DNA of 64,000 nt from Clostridiaceae bacterium JG1575 (GCA_002838815.1 LQGW01000062.1:1-64000); one strand, 5' to 3'. Positions 1-7,566 are shown, numbered from the stretch's first letter. Numbers and translations: made by a program. The notes: generated by a model from the letters alone, not told the origin.

Positions 1-26
1 GCTCAAGGTAAGATTATTACAGCCCC

Positions 27-446
27 TTATGGGCGCACAGACATGATGTTGATAAATGGAGCAAATTCCAATGTATTTTGGTCAATGCTGTCTATACCGT
101 TGTTGATGGCGATAAAACGTACATTGTTTCTTCTAAATATCTCCACAGCGTTTCCGACTTGAAGATAATCTCTTTCCCATCTTGTCATATCTTTCATGAT
201 GACAATTCCAATTTTGCCTTGTTCTACATCGCTTATCATCTGTGTATAGGCACTGCGGTCAAAGAACCTACCGCTTTCGTCATCGTCGATATAGTGGCGA
301 ATGTTTATCAACTTTTTATCTCTTGCATACCTTTCTAAAAATGCTTTTTGATTGACAATACTATTACTCTCGCCACCGTCTCTATCTTCATCACCAACTG
401 AAAGGCGGGAGTATAGTGCAGTGATTATGTTATGATATTCTATCAT
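27..446 (-). pseudogene. Large serine recombinase, N-terminal fragment
   Basis: The 139 residues match the N-terminal catalytic domain of TnpX/TndX-type large serine recombinases, which cut and join DNA at attachment sites. Visible are the YSRLS start of the resolvase fold (the nucleophilic Ser lies there), the GRFFDR segment, DMTRWERD (normally DMSRFGRD-like) and FAPFINIMS. In the family FINIMS runs on into EWYARD and then the recombinase and zinc-ribbon domains; here it ends after three unrelated residues and a stop, and no other frame restores the match up to the window edge. A strong Shine-Dalgarno (AGGAGG) precedes the ATG. The gene lies 52 bp from the broken end of virD4, the usual place for the recombinase of an inserted element. 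It cannot be functional as read. Confidence 0.8.
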
Positions 447-497
447 GGCATTATCCTCCTTTTCTCGTGTCTATATATCACTCCTGTTCAGTTAATA

Positions 498-806
498 TTA
501 TGCAACCCAACGGGCACTGCCGTATTCGATGCCTTTGCGGTATTTCTTCGCGTTTTTGCCCTTGATATAGATAATCAGCCGGATCAGGGCGGCACCGGCG
601 ATCCCGGCAGCCAGATCGATTAAGGCAAAGCTGGGCGCTGCATTTGCAAACGCGGCAGCAAAACCTATCCTAAGAGAAAGAAACTTGCCGGAAAAATCAA
701 TTCCGGGAGCAAGTCCATACGCCTGCATTGCCTTATCAAAGAGATAGACAAAGAACAGGTACGGAAGATTGGGCAGAATCCATTTTTTCAAAGCCTCCGT
801 ATTCAT
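498..806 (-). pseudogene. VirD4/TraG-type coupling protein, N-terminal fragment
   Basis: These 102 residues match the start of the VirD4-like coupling ATPase of Tn1549-family conjugative elements: two hydrophobic segments (about residues 15-30 and 50-80) followed by KGKNAKKYRKGIEYGSARW. In intact proteins of about 600 residues the Walker A P-loop ATPase domain follows. Here the match stops abruptly at GSARW and a stop follows two codons later, so the whole ATPase domain is missing. The start overlaps the stop of the pcfB homologue by 4 bp (ATGA), as expected for coupled genes. The break coincides with the start of a serine recombinase unit, so insertion of a second mobile element into virD4 is the simplest explanation (inference). 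Confidence 0.82.
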
Positions 807-1261
807 CTCTCGATCCTCCTGTCCTTGTTCTTCACCTTGCCGCGCTCTGCGTTTTTCTGCTGGGCGACCTCCTTGAACGCCGACAGTGTTTTTTTCAGCG
901 ACGGCTTTTTCTCCTGCGTTAGCTTCTTTGCGGAAAACTCCTTAAAGGCTGCCATAAGCACATCCGCATCCCGGCCCTTGAAAAATACAAGGTAGCGGGG
1001 AGACATTTCGCCTGCGTCCTTTTTCAGGGCAAAGTCGATCCCATATTTTTTCGCCGTACTCTCAAAAGCTTTGATGTTATCCTCTGTGATCTCGATATTG
1101 GAAACACCGTCATTTTGACGCATGAGCTGTTTTAGTGTCTGCTTTCCGAGCGGGATCTTCTGCTGTTTCTTTTGCAGCTCCTTTTGCACTTCGGCAAGGA
1201 CGGCTTTGATCGCCTGCTGCAAGATCCTTGCTGTCAGTTTTGCTCCCCGGATAGAGAGCAT
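803..1261 (-). CDS. pcfB: PcfB-like (DUF3801) conjugation protein
   Basis: The product resembles the PcfB family, an accessory protein of the coupling complex in conjugative transfer, and lies directly upstream of virD4 as in Tn1549-like elements. The family core is visible (SIRGAKLTARILQQAI near the N-terminus, ITEDNIKAFESTAKKYGIDFALKKD in the middle, a Lys/Arg-rich tail). The first ATG in frame is at 1261, but codons 1262-1288 read QDEINEKAI, which belongs to the family N-terminus. The codon where the family Met would stand (1289-1291) is ATA, with a purine-rich stretch upstream. The original start therefore seems lost, leaving a nine-residue shorter protein or a poorly initiated one. The coupling ATPase next door is destroyed, so the gene is probably a relic. 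Confidence 0.75.
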   Translation of the reverse strand: MLSIRGAKLTARILQQAIKAVLAEVQKELQKKQQKIPLGKQTLKQLMRQNDGVSNIEITEDNIKAFESTAKKYGIDFALKKDAGEMSPRYLVFFKGRDADVLMAAFKEFSAKKLTQEKKPSLKKTLSAFKEVAQQKNAERGKVKNKDRRIER

Positions 1262-1324
1262 AATGGCTTTTTCATTGATTTCATCCTGTATTTACCGGCC
1301 TCTTTTCCTCAGCTTGTATAATCG

Positions 1325-1537
1325 TTAAATCCGCACTATGAGACCGTTCAGGTCGTCGGTGCGGATGTTTGCAAGATACCAGTTGTCTCCGTACTCCATG
1401 CGAGCAGGCTTCTACTTGCCACCTGTGAACACTTCCAGACAGCCCCCGCAGTGAAGCCCGCCGTAGTATTGGGCAAGGTCAAAGCGGATGTCATAGCGGT
1501 CTTTGTATTCATCAAAAAATAAGGCTCCTTGTTTCAT
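1325..1537 (-). pseudogene. DUF5348 family protein, interrupted by an amber codon
   Basis: A short gene of conjugative elements of unknown function. Translation from the ATG at 1537 (good AGGAGG site) gives MKQGALFFDEYKD and then QYYGGLHCGGCLEVFTGGK, followed by TAG at 1412-1414. Reading straight through gives KPARMEYGDNWYL and a tail ending at TAA 1325-1327, which restores the family pattern in which a Trp stands where the TAG is. A single TGG to TAG change therefore splits an otherwise intact 70-codon gene. It sits between repA and pcfB, its usual place in Tn1549-like elements. Confidence 0.72.
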
Positions 1538-1601
1538 GCTGTGCCCTCCTTGCTTATGGGCTGTCTTTTCCGGGGCGAGAATGATACCGCATCCCGGATT
1601 C

Positions 1602-2455
1602 TTACCGGCGGAGCGCACCGCCTCGGTATATGTCGTAATTGACAAGAGATGTGTAATAGCTGTCTATGGTGGACGGAGCGTTGAAAAGCGCCGCTTTTAG
1701 ATATTGCTTGATGTTGCGGATTTCTGTGGTGTTTTCCTGCATGCAGTCAAGAACAAAACGGATATGTTCGCTGTCCAGCTTCATAAATTTTGACTTTACC
1801 AGTTCCGCTGGGTAATCGTCGCCTGCAACACGGATTTTTTCCCTTGAGAGCATACGGTTTCAAGTATCAGGTCAACAATCTCATTCAATCTGTCTCTGTC
1901 GATCTTTTTGTCCTGCAAGAGAAAGCTGTACTCGATGTTGTCCTTGATAATTTCCTCGTAGACCTTATATGCATCGTTCATTTCCTTTCGTTTCTCTTCC
2001 GGCGGAGCAGCTGCTCTTTCCAAAGGAAAGGAGGCAGAAGTACGAAAAGGAATGGAATCGATAATTGATCCATCTTTATTTTTTGGATCTTTAGTTTGTA
2101 TCTCTCTATTTAATTGCGTTGGATTTTCCGATACCGGATTATCCGATGTTGGATTTTCCAACATGGGCTGCCCATAGATGGTATAAACCATCTCTGCCAT
2201 TTTCCCGTTTGCGTCCCGGCTCTGGCTGCGTCTATTATATCCGGCTCGTTCCACCTCCCAGACGGCGGTACGGGTGGCGTCGATGCTTTCCCGGTTGATA
2301 TGGGACAGTCCTGCAAGGGTATAGTCCCAGTTCTCCGGGAGCGATAGCATCTGTGAAAGCAGGCCTTTTGCTTTCAGGGAAAGCTCCTTGTTTCGCAGAT
2401 GGTGGTTGCTCATTACGGTATAGCCCTTGTTGCGCTCTACCCGAAATACTGCCAT
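1602..2455 (-). pseudogene. repA: RepA_N-type replication initiator, frameshifted
   Basis: This is the replication initiator homologue carried by Tn1549-like elements, thought to let the excised circle replicate. The N-terminal winged-helix region is clear (FRVERNKGYTVMSNHHL, LSLKAKGLLSQMLSLP). The chosen ATG at 2455 has AAAGGAG upstream and begins the family match; an earlier ATG at 2491 adds unrelated residues. The first frame stops at 1796. The C-terminal family block (IRVAGDDYPAELVKSKFMKL, then APSTIDSYYTSLVNYD) continues in another frame to 1602. The frame change falls around 1838-1853 after ETVCS and looks like a one-base loss. Upstream lie inverted repeats that could be its control region. 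Confidence 0.78.
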
Positions 2456-2610
2456 AGTCTTATCTCCTTTGCTTGTCTGACTGTTACGCAATAGAACAGC
2501 AGTTTAGCGGGAAAAGGTATAAACCCCTTATTCGGTCTAAACTGCGCCCGAAAAAACGTTTGCAGCAAGGCGAAGACGCTGCCTAATGCGCAACATGGGG
2601 CATGAAAAAA

Positions 2611-2703
2611 GCGGCGTCCCTGTTTCCCAAAATGAAGGGAGATAGAAACGCCGCCGGCAAATGCGAAAAGGGATGCTGCTTTTCGCTAACATCCCTTTTT
2701 CGC
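2611..2703. repeat. Two tandem inverted repeats upstream of repA
   Basis: The first hairpin has outer arms GCGGCGT (2611-2617) and ACGCCGC (2648-2654) with further pairing inside. The second has arms GCGAAAAGGGATG (2663-2675) and CATCCCTTTTTCGC (2690-2703), matching except for one extra base. Each could be a terminator or attenuator, or part of the end region of the conjugative element. The function is not known. Confidence 0.55.
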
Positions 2704-2926
2704 CTGAGTATTCAGTTTTTTGGTGCCGCCTGTTTGCCTGCTACCATAGAAAACGTTGATTTCACTGGGTTTCTTCTTGTTTTCTTATATCAGCGCTCCT
2801 AATCGCCGGTGTTTTTTGAATCATTGCCTTCTCCTTGATTTTCCCTTCTCCTTAACGGGATCCGGTAGATTCATTTCGCCTATTTGGACCAAGAACCCTT
2901 CGAGGCCCCGCAGGGGGAGAACCTAG

Positions 2927-2960
2927 AAAAGTCCTGCCCTTGACGCAGCAAGAGCAGGAC
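2927..2960 (-). terminator. Rho-independent terminator after trmD
   Basis: The arms are GTCCTGC (2931-2937) and GCAGGAC (2954-2960). Read on the minus strand the hairpin is followed by TTTTC. It lies 33 bases beyond the trmD stop codon and would end the rimM-trmD transcript. Confidence 0.7.
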
Positions 2961-2992
2961 GATTTGGGACAACGCACAAAAAAGCTCGTCGC

Positions 2993-3823
2993 TTATTCTT
3001 CAAGGATGGTGGAGCATATGGGGGCTGCTTCTTTGGAAGGAGCACTTTGGGAACTCTTTTTCGAAGGACCGTAGGGCAGGACGTTACGATCTTCGGGCCA
3101 GGGGGCTATTTTCTCTATCTTTAATCGGATTTTATGATCCGCCTTACTCTCTTGAAACGCCTCATAAAGATCCGGGCGCAACCTTTTGGTGATTTCAAGA
3201 CTCATAAACCGCCGCCACTTGGCGATGTACTCGTGATGTCCAGATTGCAAGATGGCCGGAACCTTCATCCCCTGAAATTCTGGGGGCCTGGTGTATTGAG
3301 GATACTCCAAAAGACCCCCTTCAAAGGATTCGTCCGCGCTGGAGGCATCCGAACCCAAAGCCCCGGGCAAAAGGCGCACCACAGCGTCGATGATGGGCAA
3401 TGCAGCCACCTCTCCCCCCGTCAATACAAAGTCCCCCAAGGAAATTTCCTCATCCACCAAGGAATATATACGCTCATCAATGCCCTCATAATGCCCGCAT
3501 AAAATCGTAAACGCTGAAAGCTCTTTCAAGCGTCGGGCCGTTTCTTGGGTAAAGGGTTTGCCCCGAGGTCCAAGAAAAATCAGCGGACCTTGATTCTCCC
3601 GTCGGATGGCTTCCACTGCGTGAAAAACAGGCTGGGGAGTTAACACCATGCCGCAACCGCCCCCATAAGGCGCTTCATCCACGCGGCGGTGCTTATCCAA
3701 AGAAAAATCTCGAAGGTTATGCACCTTGAGGTCCAACAGCTCTTTTTCTTGGGCACGCCCCAGGATGCTGTAGCCAAGGGCTTCGAACATCTCTGGAAAA
3801 AGCGTCAAGACATCAATCCTCAT
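2993..3823 (-). CDS. trmD: tRNA (guanine-N1)-methyltransferase TrmD
   Basis: TrmD methylates G37 of tRNAs next to the anticodon using S-adenosylmethionine and prevents +1 frameshifting. The N-terminus MRIDVLTLFPEMFEALGYS, the RRVDEAPYGGGCGM segment, ILCGHYEGIDERI and the trefoil-knot motif LTGGEVAALPIIDAVVRLLP are all present. The ATG at 3823 overlaps the end of rimM by 11 bp, and this start gives the normal family N-terminus; the longer frame to 3886 adds 21 unrelated residues. The protein has 276 residues, about 25-35 more than usual, because of a Ser/Pro/Lys-rich tail after the conserved C-terminal helices. It is coupled to rimM, as in many bacteria. Confidence 0.97.
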   Translation of the reverse strand: MRIDVLTLFPEMFEALGYSILGRAQEKELLDLKVHNLRDFSLDKHRRVDEAPYGGGCGMVLTPQPVFHAVEAIRRENQGPLIFLGPRGKPFTQETARRLKELSAFTILCGHYEGIDERIYSLVDEEISLGDFVLTGGEVAALPIIDAVVRLLPGALGSDASSADESFEGGLLEYPQYTRPPEFQGMKVPAILQSGHHEYIAKWRRFMSLEITKRLRPDLYEAFQESKADHKIRLKIEKIAPWPEDRNVLPYGPSKKSSQSAPSKEAAPICSTILEE

Positions 3824-4322
3824 AATTCCATTCCTTAGGCGGACGAATGACGATTTTTCCTTCGTCCAGGCGCACCGCGGTGACAATGGTTTTTAAAGCG
3901 GGTATTAAGAGCTCCTTGGGTTCTTTGATCCAATAGACATCATTGGCCCCTGTAGTCAACACCTCATAAACCACGCCCAAGGCTTCGCCGTTGGTGTCTT
4001 CCACCGCAAGCCCCTTGAGTTCGTCAATAAAGTATTCCCCGGGCTTCTTTTTCACTGCGTCTTCCCGGCGCACCATGACGTCCAAGTCCCGCAAGGGCAA
4101 CAAATCTTCCGGTTTTTCCATCCCTTGGAGCTTTAAAATCGCTCGATCCGCCTGAAGCTTCACGAATTCCACGTCGTACTCGGTCTCTCCGATGATCACG
4201 TAGCGCAGCTTGCGAAAGCGGCGCAGATCATCGGTTCTCGGAATAATTTTGACTTCTCCCCGAACGCCGTGGGGCTTGCCCACACATCCGATGACCATAT
4301 GTTCCAAGGTTGTTTTTTTCAT
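3813..4322 (-). CDS. rimM: 16S rRNA processing protein RimM
   Basis: RimM helps mature the 30S head, binding S19 and 16S rRNA. The 169-residue length is typical. The N-terminal RimM barrel begins IGCVGKPHGVRGEVKI and the C-terminal PRC-barrel region contains GEYFIDELKGLAV and GANDVYWIKEPKELLIPAL. The gene precedes trmD with an 11-bp overlap, so the two are probably translated together. A strong symmetric hairpin at 4377-4404 separates it from khpA, so part of the upstream transcript may end before rimM. Confidence 0.96.
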   Translation of the reverse strand: MKKTTLEHMVIGCVGKPHGVRGEVKIIPRTDDLRRFRKLRYVIIGETEYDVEFVKLQADRAILKLQGMEKPEDLLPLRDLDVMVRREDAVKKKPGEYFIDELKGLAVEDTNGEALGVVYEVLTTGANDVYWIKEPKELLIPALKTIVTAVRLDEGKIVIRPPKEWNYED

Positions 4323-4376
4323 CTTTCATCACTCCTTTTGTTCCTGGCGCGAAGGGGCATTGGCCCCGATGATGGG

Positions 4377-4404
4377 AAAAGAGCCGGCTCGTGCCGGCTC
4401 TTTT
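4377..4404. terminator. Symmetric hairpin between khpA and rimM
   Basis: The perfect arms GAGCCGGC and GCCGGCTC are flanked by AAAA and TTTT, so the structure is a terminator-like hairpin on either strand. It lies 20 bases after the khpA stop and 54 bases before the rimM start, inside what is usually one operon. Confidence 0.75.
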
Positions 4405-4423
4405 ACGGAGAGGTTCGCAGGAT

Positions 4424-4648
4424 CTAAAGGATCTCTACGTTCACTCGCCTGGATTCCTTGGCAGAAGCCGCCCGCGCCAAGGTACGGATTGCTTTTGCAA
4501 TCTTTCCTTGCTTGCCGATGACTTTTCCCATTTCGTCCGGGGCTACCTTCAGTTCATACACGTCGGTGTCGCCCTCGATGCGGTGGGTCACTTCCACCGC
4601 TTCCGGGTGGTCGACCAGGGATTTGGCCAGAAATTCAATGAGTTCCAT
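4424..4648 (-). CDS. khpA: KH-domain RNA-binding protein KhpA (YlqC)
   Basis: A single type-II KH domain of 74 residues. The GXXG loop region reads GKVIGKQGKIAKAIRTL, and the C-terminus SRRVNVEIL is typical. KhpA forms an RNA-binding complex with KhpB/EloR and influences cell division and elongation in streptococci and other Gram-positives. Its ATG lies five bases after the rpsP stop, the conserved arrangement rpsP-khpA-rimM-trmD. A terminator-like hairpin follows. Confidence 0.93.
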   Translation of the reverse strand: MELIEFLAKSLVDHPEAVEVTHRIEGDTDVYELKVAPDEMGKVIGKQGKIAKAIRTLARAASAKESRRVNVEIL

Positions 4649-4653
4649 GGTGC

Positions 4654-5067
4654 TTAGCCCTGAGTTTCTTCTTGGGTCCCTTCAGCGGAAGCTTCTTCAC
4701 TTTCAGCCTCTTGTGCGGGAGCCTCTTTGGCTTTGCGCTCGCTGGCTGCCTTCTTGCGGGCCTCGATGCGCTCGTTCTTCACAGCATCAAGCTTGGCCTT
4801 CTTCTCCCAGCTCTTTTCCGTGCGTTCGATAATGCCTTCTTTCTCCAAAAGCTTCACAACGCCGTCCGTGGGCTGCGCGCCGTTGGCGATCCATGCTTTG
4901 ACCTTTTCGGCGTCAATCTTCACGATCTTAGGCGTGGATACGGGATTGTAGTAACCGATCTCCTCGATGAACCGTCCGTCTCTTGGGGCGCGGGAATCGG
5001 CAACCACCACGCGATAAAAGGGTGCTTTCTTGGATCCCATTCTTCTCAATCTGATTTTTACTGCCAT
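4654..5067 (-). CDS. rpsP: 30S ribosomal protein S16
   Basis: The S16 core is unmistakable ([50 protein letters not shown]). The ATG at 5067 follows GGAGGTAAAAACA; the longer open frame upstream runs into the ffh region and is not needed. At 137 residues the protein is about 50 longer than a typical S16. The extension is a Lys/Glu/Ala-rich, finally very acidic tail ([17 protein letters not shown]), presumably disordered. The gene lies between ffh and khpA in the SRP-ribosome cluster. Confidence 0.97.
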   Translation of the reverse strand: MAVKIRLRRMGSKKAPFYRVVVADSRAPRDGRFIEEIGYYNPVSTPKIVKIDAEKVKAWIANGAQPTDGVVKLLEKEGIIERTEKSWEKKAKLDAVKNERIEARKKAASERKAKEAPAQEAESEEASAEGTQEETQG

Positions 5068-5119
5068 TGTTTTTACCTCCGATAGCTTTCGCTCGTTTGA
5101 CTTTTGTATCGAATTCCGC

Positions 5120-6472
5120 CTAAATTGGCAGATTTCCACCGAATAATCCACCGCCCTTGCCTTGAGGCAGTTTGCCCCCAAAGCGCTTCATCAACTTTTT
5201 GGATTCTTCCAAGCCTTTCATCAGGCGGTTGACGTCGGCGGTGGTGACGCCAGCGCCCTTGGCGATCCGTTTTTTGCGCGACGAATCGATGAGCTTGGGG
5301 TTTTTTCGTTCCCTGGGTGTCATGGACTGGATGATGGCTTCGTTCATTTTCATGGACTTTTCACCTTCCTCCACATTAATCCCCTGCATCTGTGCTTTAT
5401 TCATGCCTGGGATCATCTCCATGATTTTCGTCAAGGGCCCCAGTCGTTTCATTTGGGCCATGAGCCCCAAGTAATCTTCGAAATTAAACTCCTTGGAGAG
5501 CATCTTTTCGGTGAGCTTTTGCGCTTCGTCCTCATCGAGCTCTGCTTGAGCCTTTTCGATCAAGGACAACACATCTCCCATGCCCAGAATCCGAGACGCC
5601 ATGCGTTCAGGGAAAAAGGGCTCAAGATCGTTCATTTTCTCCCCGATGCCCACCATTTTAATGGGTTTTCCGGTCATTTCCCGGATGGAAAGTGCGGCGC
5701 CTCCTCGGGTATCTCCGTCGAGCTTGGTTAAAATCACGCCGGACAAAGAAAGCTGTTCGTCAAAGCTTTGCGCAACGTTCACAGCATCCTGACCCGTCAT
5801 GGCGTCCACCACCAAAAGGGTCTCTTTGGGTGAGACGGCTTCTTTGATCTGCTGGAGCTCTTGCATCAGCGCCTCATCAATGTGCAACCGACCGGCGGTG
5901 TCGATGAGAACAAAGTTGGAGCCGTTCTCCCGAGCAAACTCGATGCCTCTTTGAGCGATTTCCACGGGTGAGACTTGATCCCCCAGCGAAAACACGGGAA
6001 CATCAATTTGCTTTCCCACCACTTCCAGCTGCTTAATGGCTGCGGGACGATATACGTCACAGGCGATGAGCATCGGCTTGCGGTTCTTATTCTTCCGCAT
6101 ATAAAGCGCAAGCTTTCCGGCCATCGTGGTTTTCCCAGCCCCTTGCAGGCCGCAAAGCATATAGACGGTCATGCCCGAATCCCGCAGCTGCAAGGGCATT
6201 TCCTCGTCCCCCATCAAATGGGTCAATTCCTCGTGGACGATCTTAACCACCATCTGACCGGGCGTCAAGGACTTCATGACGCTCTCATCGATGGCTTTGG
6301 CGCTTACGGAACGGACGAATTGTTTGACCACCTTGAAGTTGACATCGGCTTCCAATAACGCCAGCTTGACTTCCCGCATGGCATCGCGGATGTCCGCTTC
6401 GTTAATGGATCCCTTTCCGCGAAGCTTTTTTAAGCTTTCTTGGAGTCGGTCTCCCAAACTATCAAAGGCCAT
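5120..6472 (-). CDS. ffh: Signal recognition particle protein Ffh
   Basis: Ffh is the SRP54 GTPase that binds signal peptides and 4.5S/6S RNA and delivers ribosomes to FtsY at the membrane. The order is N domain (1-95), G domain with P-loop GLQGAGKTT (108-116), [23 protein letters not shown], then a methionine-rich M domain (about 300-450) ending in [13 protein letters not shown]. The length of 450 residues is normal. It follows ylxM by about 50 bases and precedes rpsP by about 50 bases, and is probably transcribed from the ylxM promoter. Confidence 0.97.
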   Translation of the reverse strand: MAFDSLGDRLQESLKKLRGKGSINEADIRDAMREVKLALLEADVNFKVVKQFVRSVSAKAIDESVMKSLTPGQMVVKIVHEELTHLMGDEEMPLQLRDSGMTVYMLCGLQGAGKTTMAGKLALYMRKNKNRKPMLIACDVYRPAAIKQLEVVGKQIDVPVFSLGDQVSPVEIAQRGIEFARENGSNFVLIDTAGRLHIDEALMQELQQIKEAVSPKETLLVVDAMTGQDAVNVAQSFDEQLSLSGVILTKLDGDTRGGAALSIREMTGKPIKMVGIGEKMNDLEPFFPERMASRILGMGDVLSLIEKAQAELDEDEAQKLTEKMLSKEFNFEDYLGLMAQMKRLGPLTKIMEMIPGMNKAQMQGINVEEGEKSMKMNEAIIQSMTPRERKNPKLIDSSRKKRIAKGAGVTTADVNRLMKGLEESKKLMKRFGGKLPQGKGGGLFGGNLPI

Positions 6473-6525
6473 GGTACCTCCTTGATTGAAAATTCATTCT
6501 TGCCCTAGCCTGCATAGAGCGGACC

Positions 6526-6843
6526 TTAAAGGGCGTCCAAGTATTGCAACAGGGTCCAGTCGAGCTGACCGCGGCGCTCCAGTTCGTCCAAAAGGTGCTT
6601 TTTAGCTTGCTCTTGAGATTCGCTTTGAGCTTTCAAGCCCAGGGTTTCCTCGTAGCGCGTCAATTGGTGAATGGTGCGGCGAATCAGATCATGGGTGGCT
6701 TGACGGGAGGTGCCGTTTAAATCTGCGATCTCTTTGAGCGAAAAATCCTCATAAAAATAGAGCGCCATCACGGACTGTTGTTTGTCCGTCAATAAACCGC
6801 CATAATAATCCATCAACAGTGAGGTCTCCACTCGATCTTCCAT
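6526..6843 (-). CDS. ylxM: YlxM-like DNA-binding protein (UPF0122)
   Basis: A 105-residue helix-turn-helix protein of the YlxM/p13 family, nearly always encoded next to ffh; it resembles sigma-factor region 4 and may regulate or assist the SRP pathway. Family hallmarks are ETSLLMDYYGGLLTDKQQ, LYFYEDFSLKEIADLNGTSRQATHDLIRR and a charged C-terminus. The ATG at 6843 has GGAGGGGATGCAGG upstream and gives the family N-terminus; a longer frame to 6897 would overlap the promoter and terminator. It is the first gene of the ylxM-ffh-rpsP-khpA unit. Confidence 0.92.
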   Translation of the reverse strand: MEDRVETSLLMDYYGGLLTDKQQSVMALYFYEDFSLKEIADLNGTSRQATHDLIRRTIHQLTRYEETLGLKAQSESQEQAKKHLLDELERRGQLDWTLLQYLDAL

Positions 6844-6867
6844 CCTGCATCCCCTCCCACGCTCCTC

Positions 6868-6897
6868 ATCATACCAAGGAGAAAAACCCCCTGTCAA
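6868..6897 (-). promoter_or_regulatory. Promoter of ylxM-ffh, inside a terminator
   Basis: On the minus strand a consensus -35 TTGACA (6892-6897) is followed after 18 bases by -10 TATGAT (6868-6873), 24 bases before the ylxM start. The -35 lies in the hairpin arm of the terminator at 6885-6920, so one element ends the upstream transcript and starts the next. Confidence 0.75.
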
Positions 6898-6920
6898 GTA
6901 TTTTTACTTAACAGGGGGTT
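6885..6920 (-). terminator. Terminator upstream of ylxM
   Basis: The arms AACCCCCTGT and ACAGGGGGTT enclose a loop of 16 bases. On the minus strand the hairpin is followed by TTTTTC. It would end transcription coming from ftsY and from the unassigned remnant at 6905-7060. Confidence 0.75.
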
Positions 6921-7060
6921 GATTGTTCGAAGGGGCCTCTAAGCGGCGCGAGATCAAGCGACTTTTTCAGCGCCCGGGGATCGAAGACGGCGTAGCCGAT
7001 CTTGAATTTACCCTTTAAATGCAACGAATCAATATGGATGCATAGAAGCCCTTGGAATCA
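6905..7060 (-). pseudogene. Unassigned coding remnant before the ylxM terminator
   Basis: One minus-strand frame stays open for about 47 codons and looks like real protein (IDSLHLKGKFKIGYAVFDP, then RALKKSLDLAPLRGPFEQS). It ends in a TAA inside the terminator hairpin, as a genuine last gene often does. I do not recognise the family. There is no start codon with a ribosome site; its 5' part is absent where the IS30 remnant begins, which suggests truncation by that insertion. Confidence 0.35.
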
Positions 7061-7098
7061 TGGTATTTGCAAAGACATTCAGTTACTAAGGAGGAACT

Positions 7099-7566
7099 AT
7101 GAGTCATTACATACATCCTACCCCAGATGAGTGTGAAAGGATATTTTCACTTCACGACCAAGGTAAAACAAGAACACGGATTGCTCATTTCATTGGTCGC
7201 CACAAATCAACCCTTGCCCATGAGTGGAAGCCTAATACCACTGCTGATGCTTATTCACCCAGGAGCGCCCCGGCGATGTATCAACAGCGTGAAATTGCAT
7301 GTCGATTTAAGCTCAAATTATCTGACCTGAAGCGATCCGAATCCGTCAAAAATAAAATTCCCAGGACACAGATGATCCCCCGAATAGATATCAGGACGCT
7401 TCCCCCTAGAGGCCTATTGATTGTTACGTCAGGCATACCACCATACATCGTGGAATGGATTCTGGCATCTTCGACACGTATGAGGAAAGGGGCTCTAGGG
7501 GGAAGCGTGGTGCTCTCCTTAGACTTCGCCATCGTGGGAAAATCCGTCATAAGAAGGATCGCATCC
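7099..7566 (+). pseudogene. IS30-family transposase remnant
   Basis: The N-terminal helix-turn-helix of IS30 transposases is clear (TPDECERIFSLHDQGKTRTR, IAHFIGRHKSTLAHEWKPNT), with AAGGAGG before the ATG. The match then changes frame near 7325 (SPE, stop, ISGRFPLEAY, stop) and again near 7455 (SGIFDTYEERGSRGKRGA, LLRLRHRGKIRHKKD), after which it ends at about 7566. The whole DDE catalytic domain is missing. The element is dead, is opposite in direction to the surrounding genes, and sits between ftsY and ylxM. Confidence 0.82.

Larger units (their letters stand above)
2456..2992. other. Gene-free boundary between mobile-element relic and host genes
   Basis: No convincing gene. A 9-bp inverted repeat (GCAGTTTAG / CTAAACTGC) lies just upstream of repA, then two strong hairpins at 2611-2654 and 2663-2703, and finally the trmD terminator at 2927-2960. 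The exact end of the mobile element cannot be placed; it lies somewhere between about 2710 and 2920. No direct repeat marking an attachment site was found by eye. Confidence 0.6.

Noticed and set aside
2602-2802. A 66-codon plus-strand frame
   Set aside because: It consists largely of the two hairpins upstream of repA and resembles no protein.
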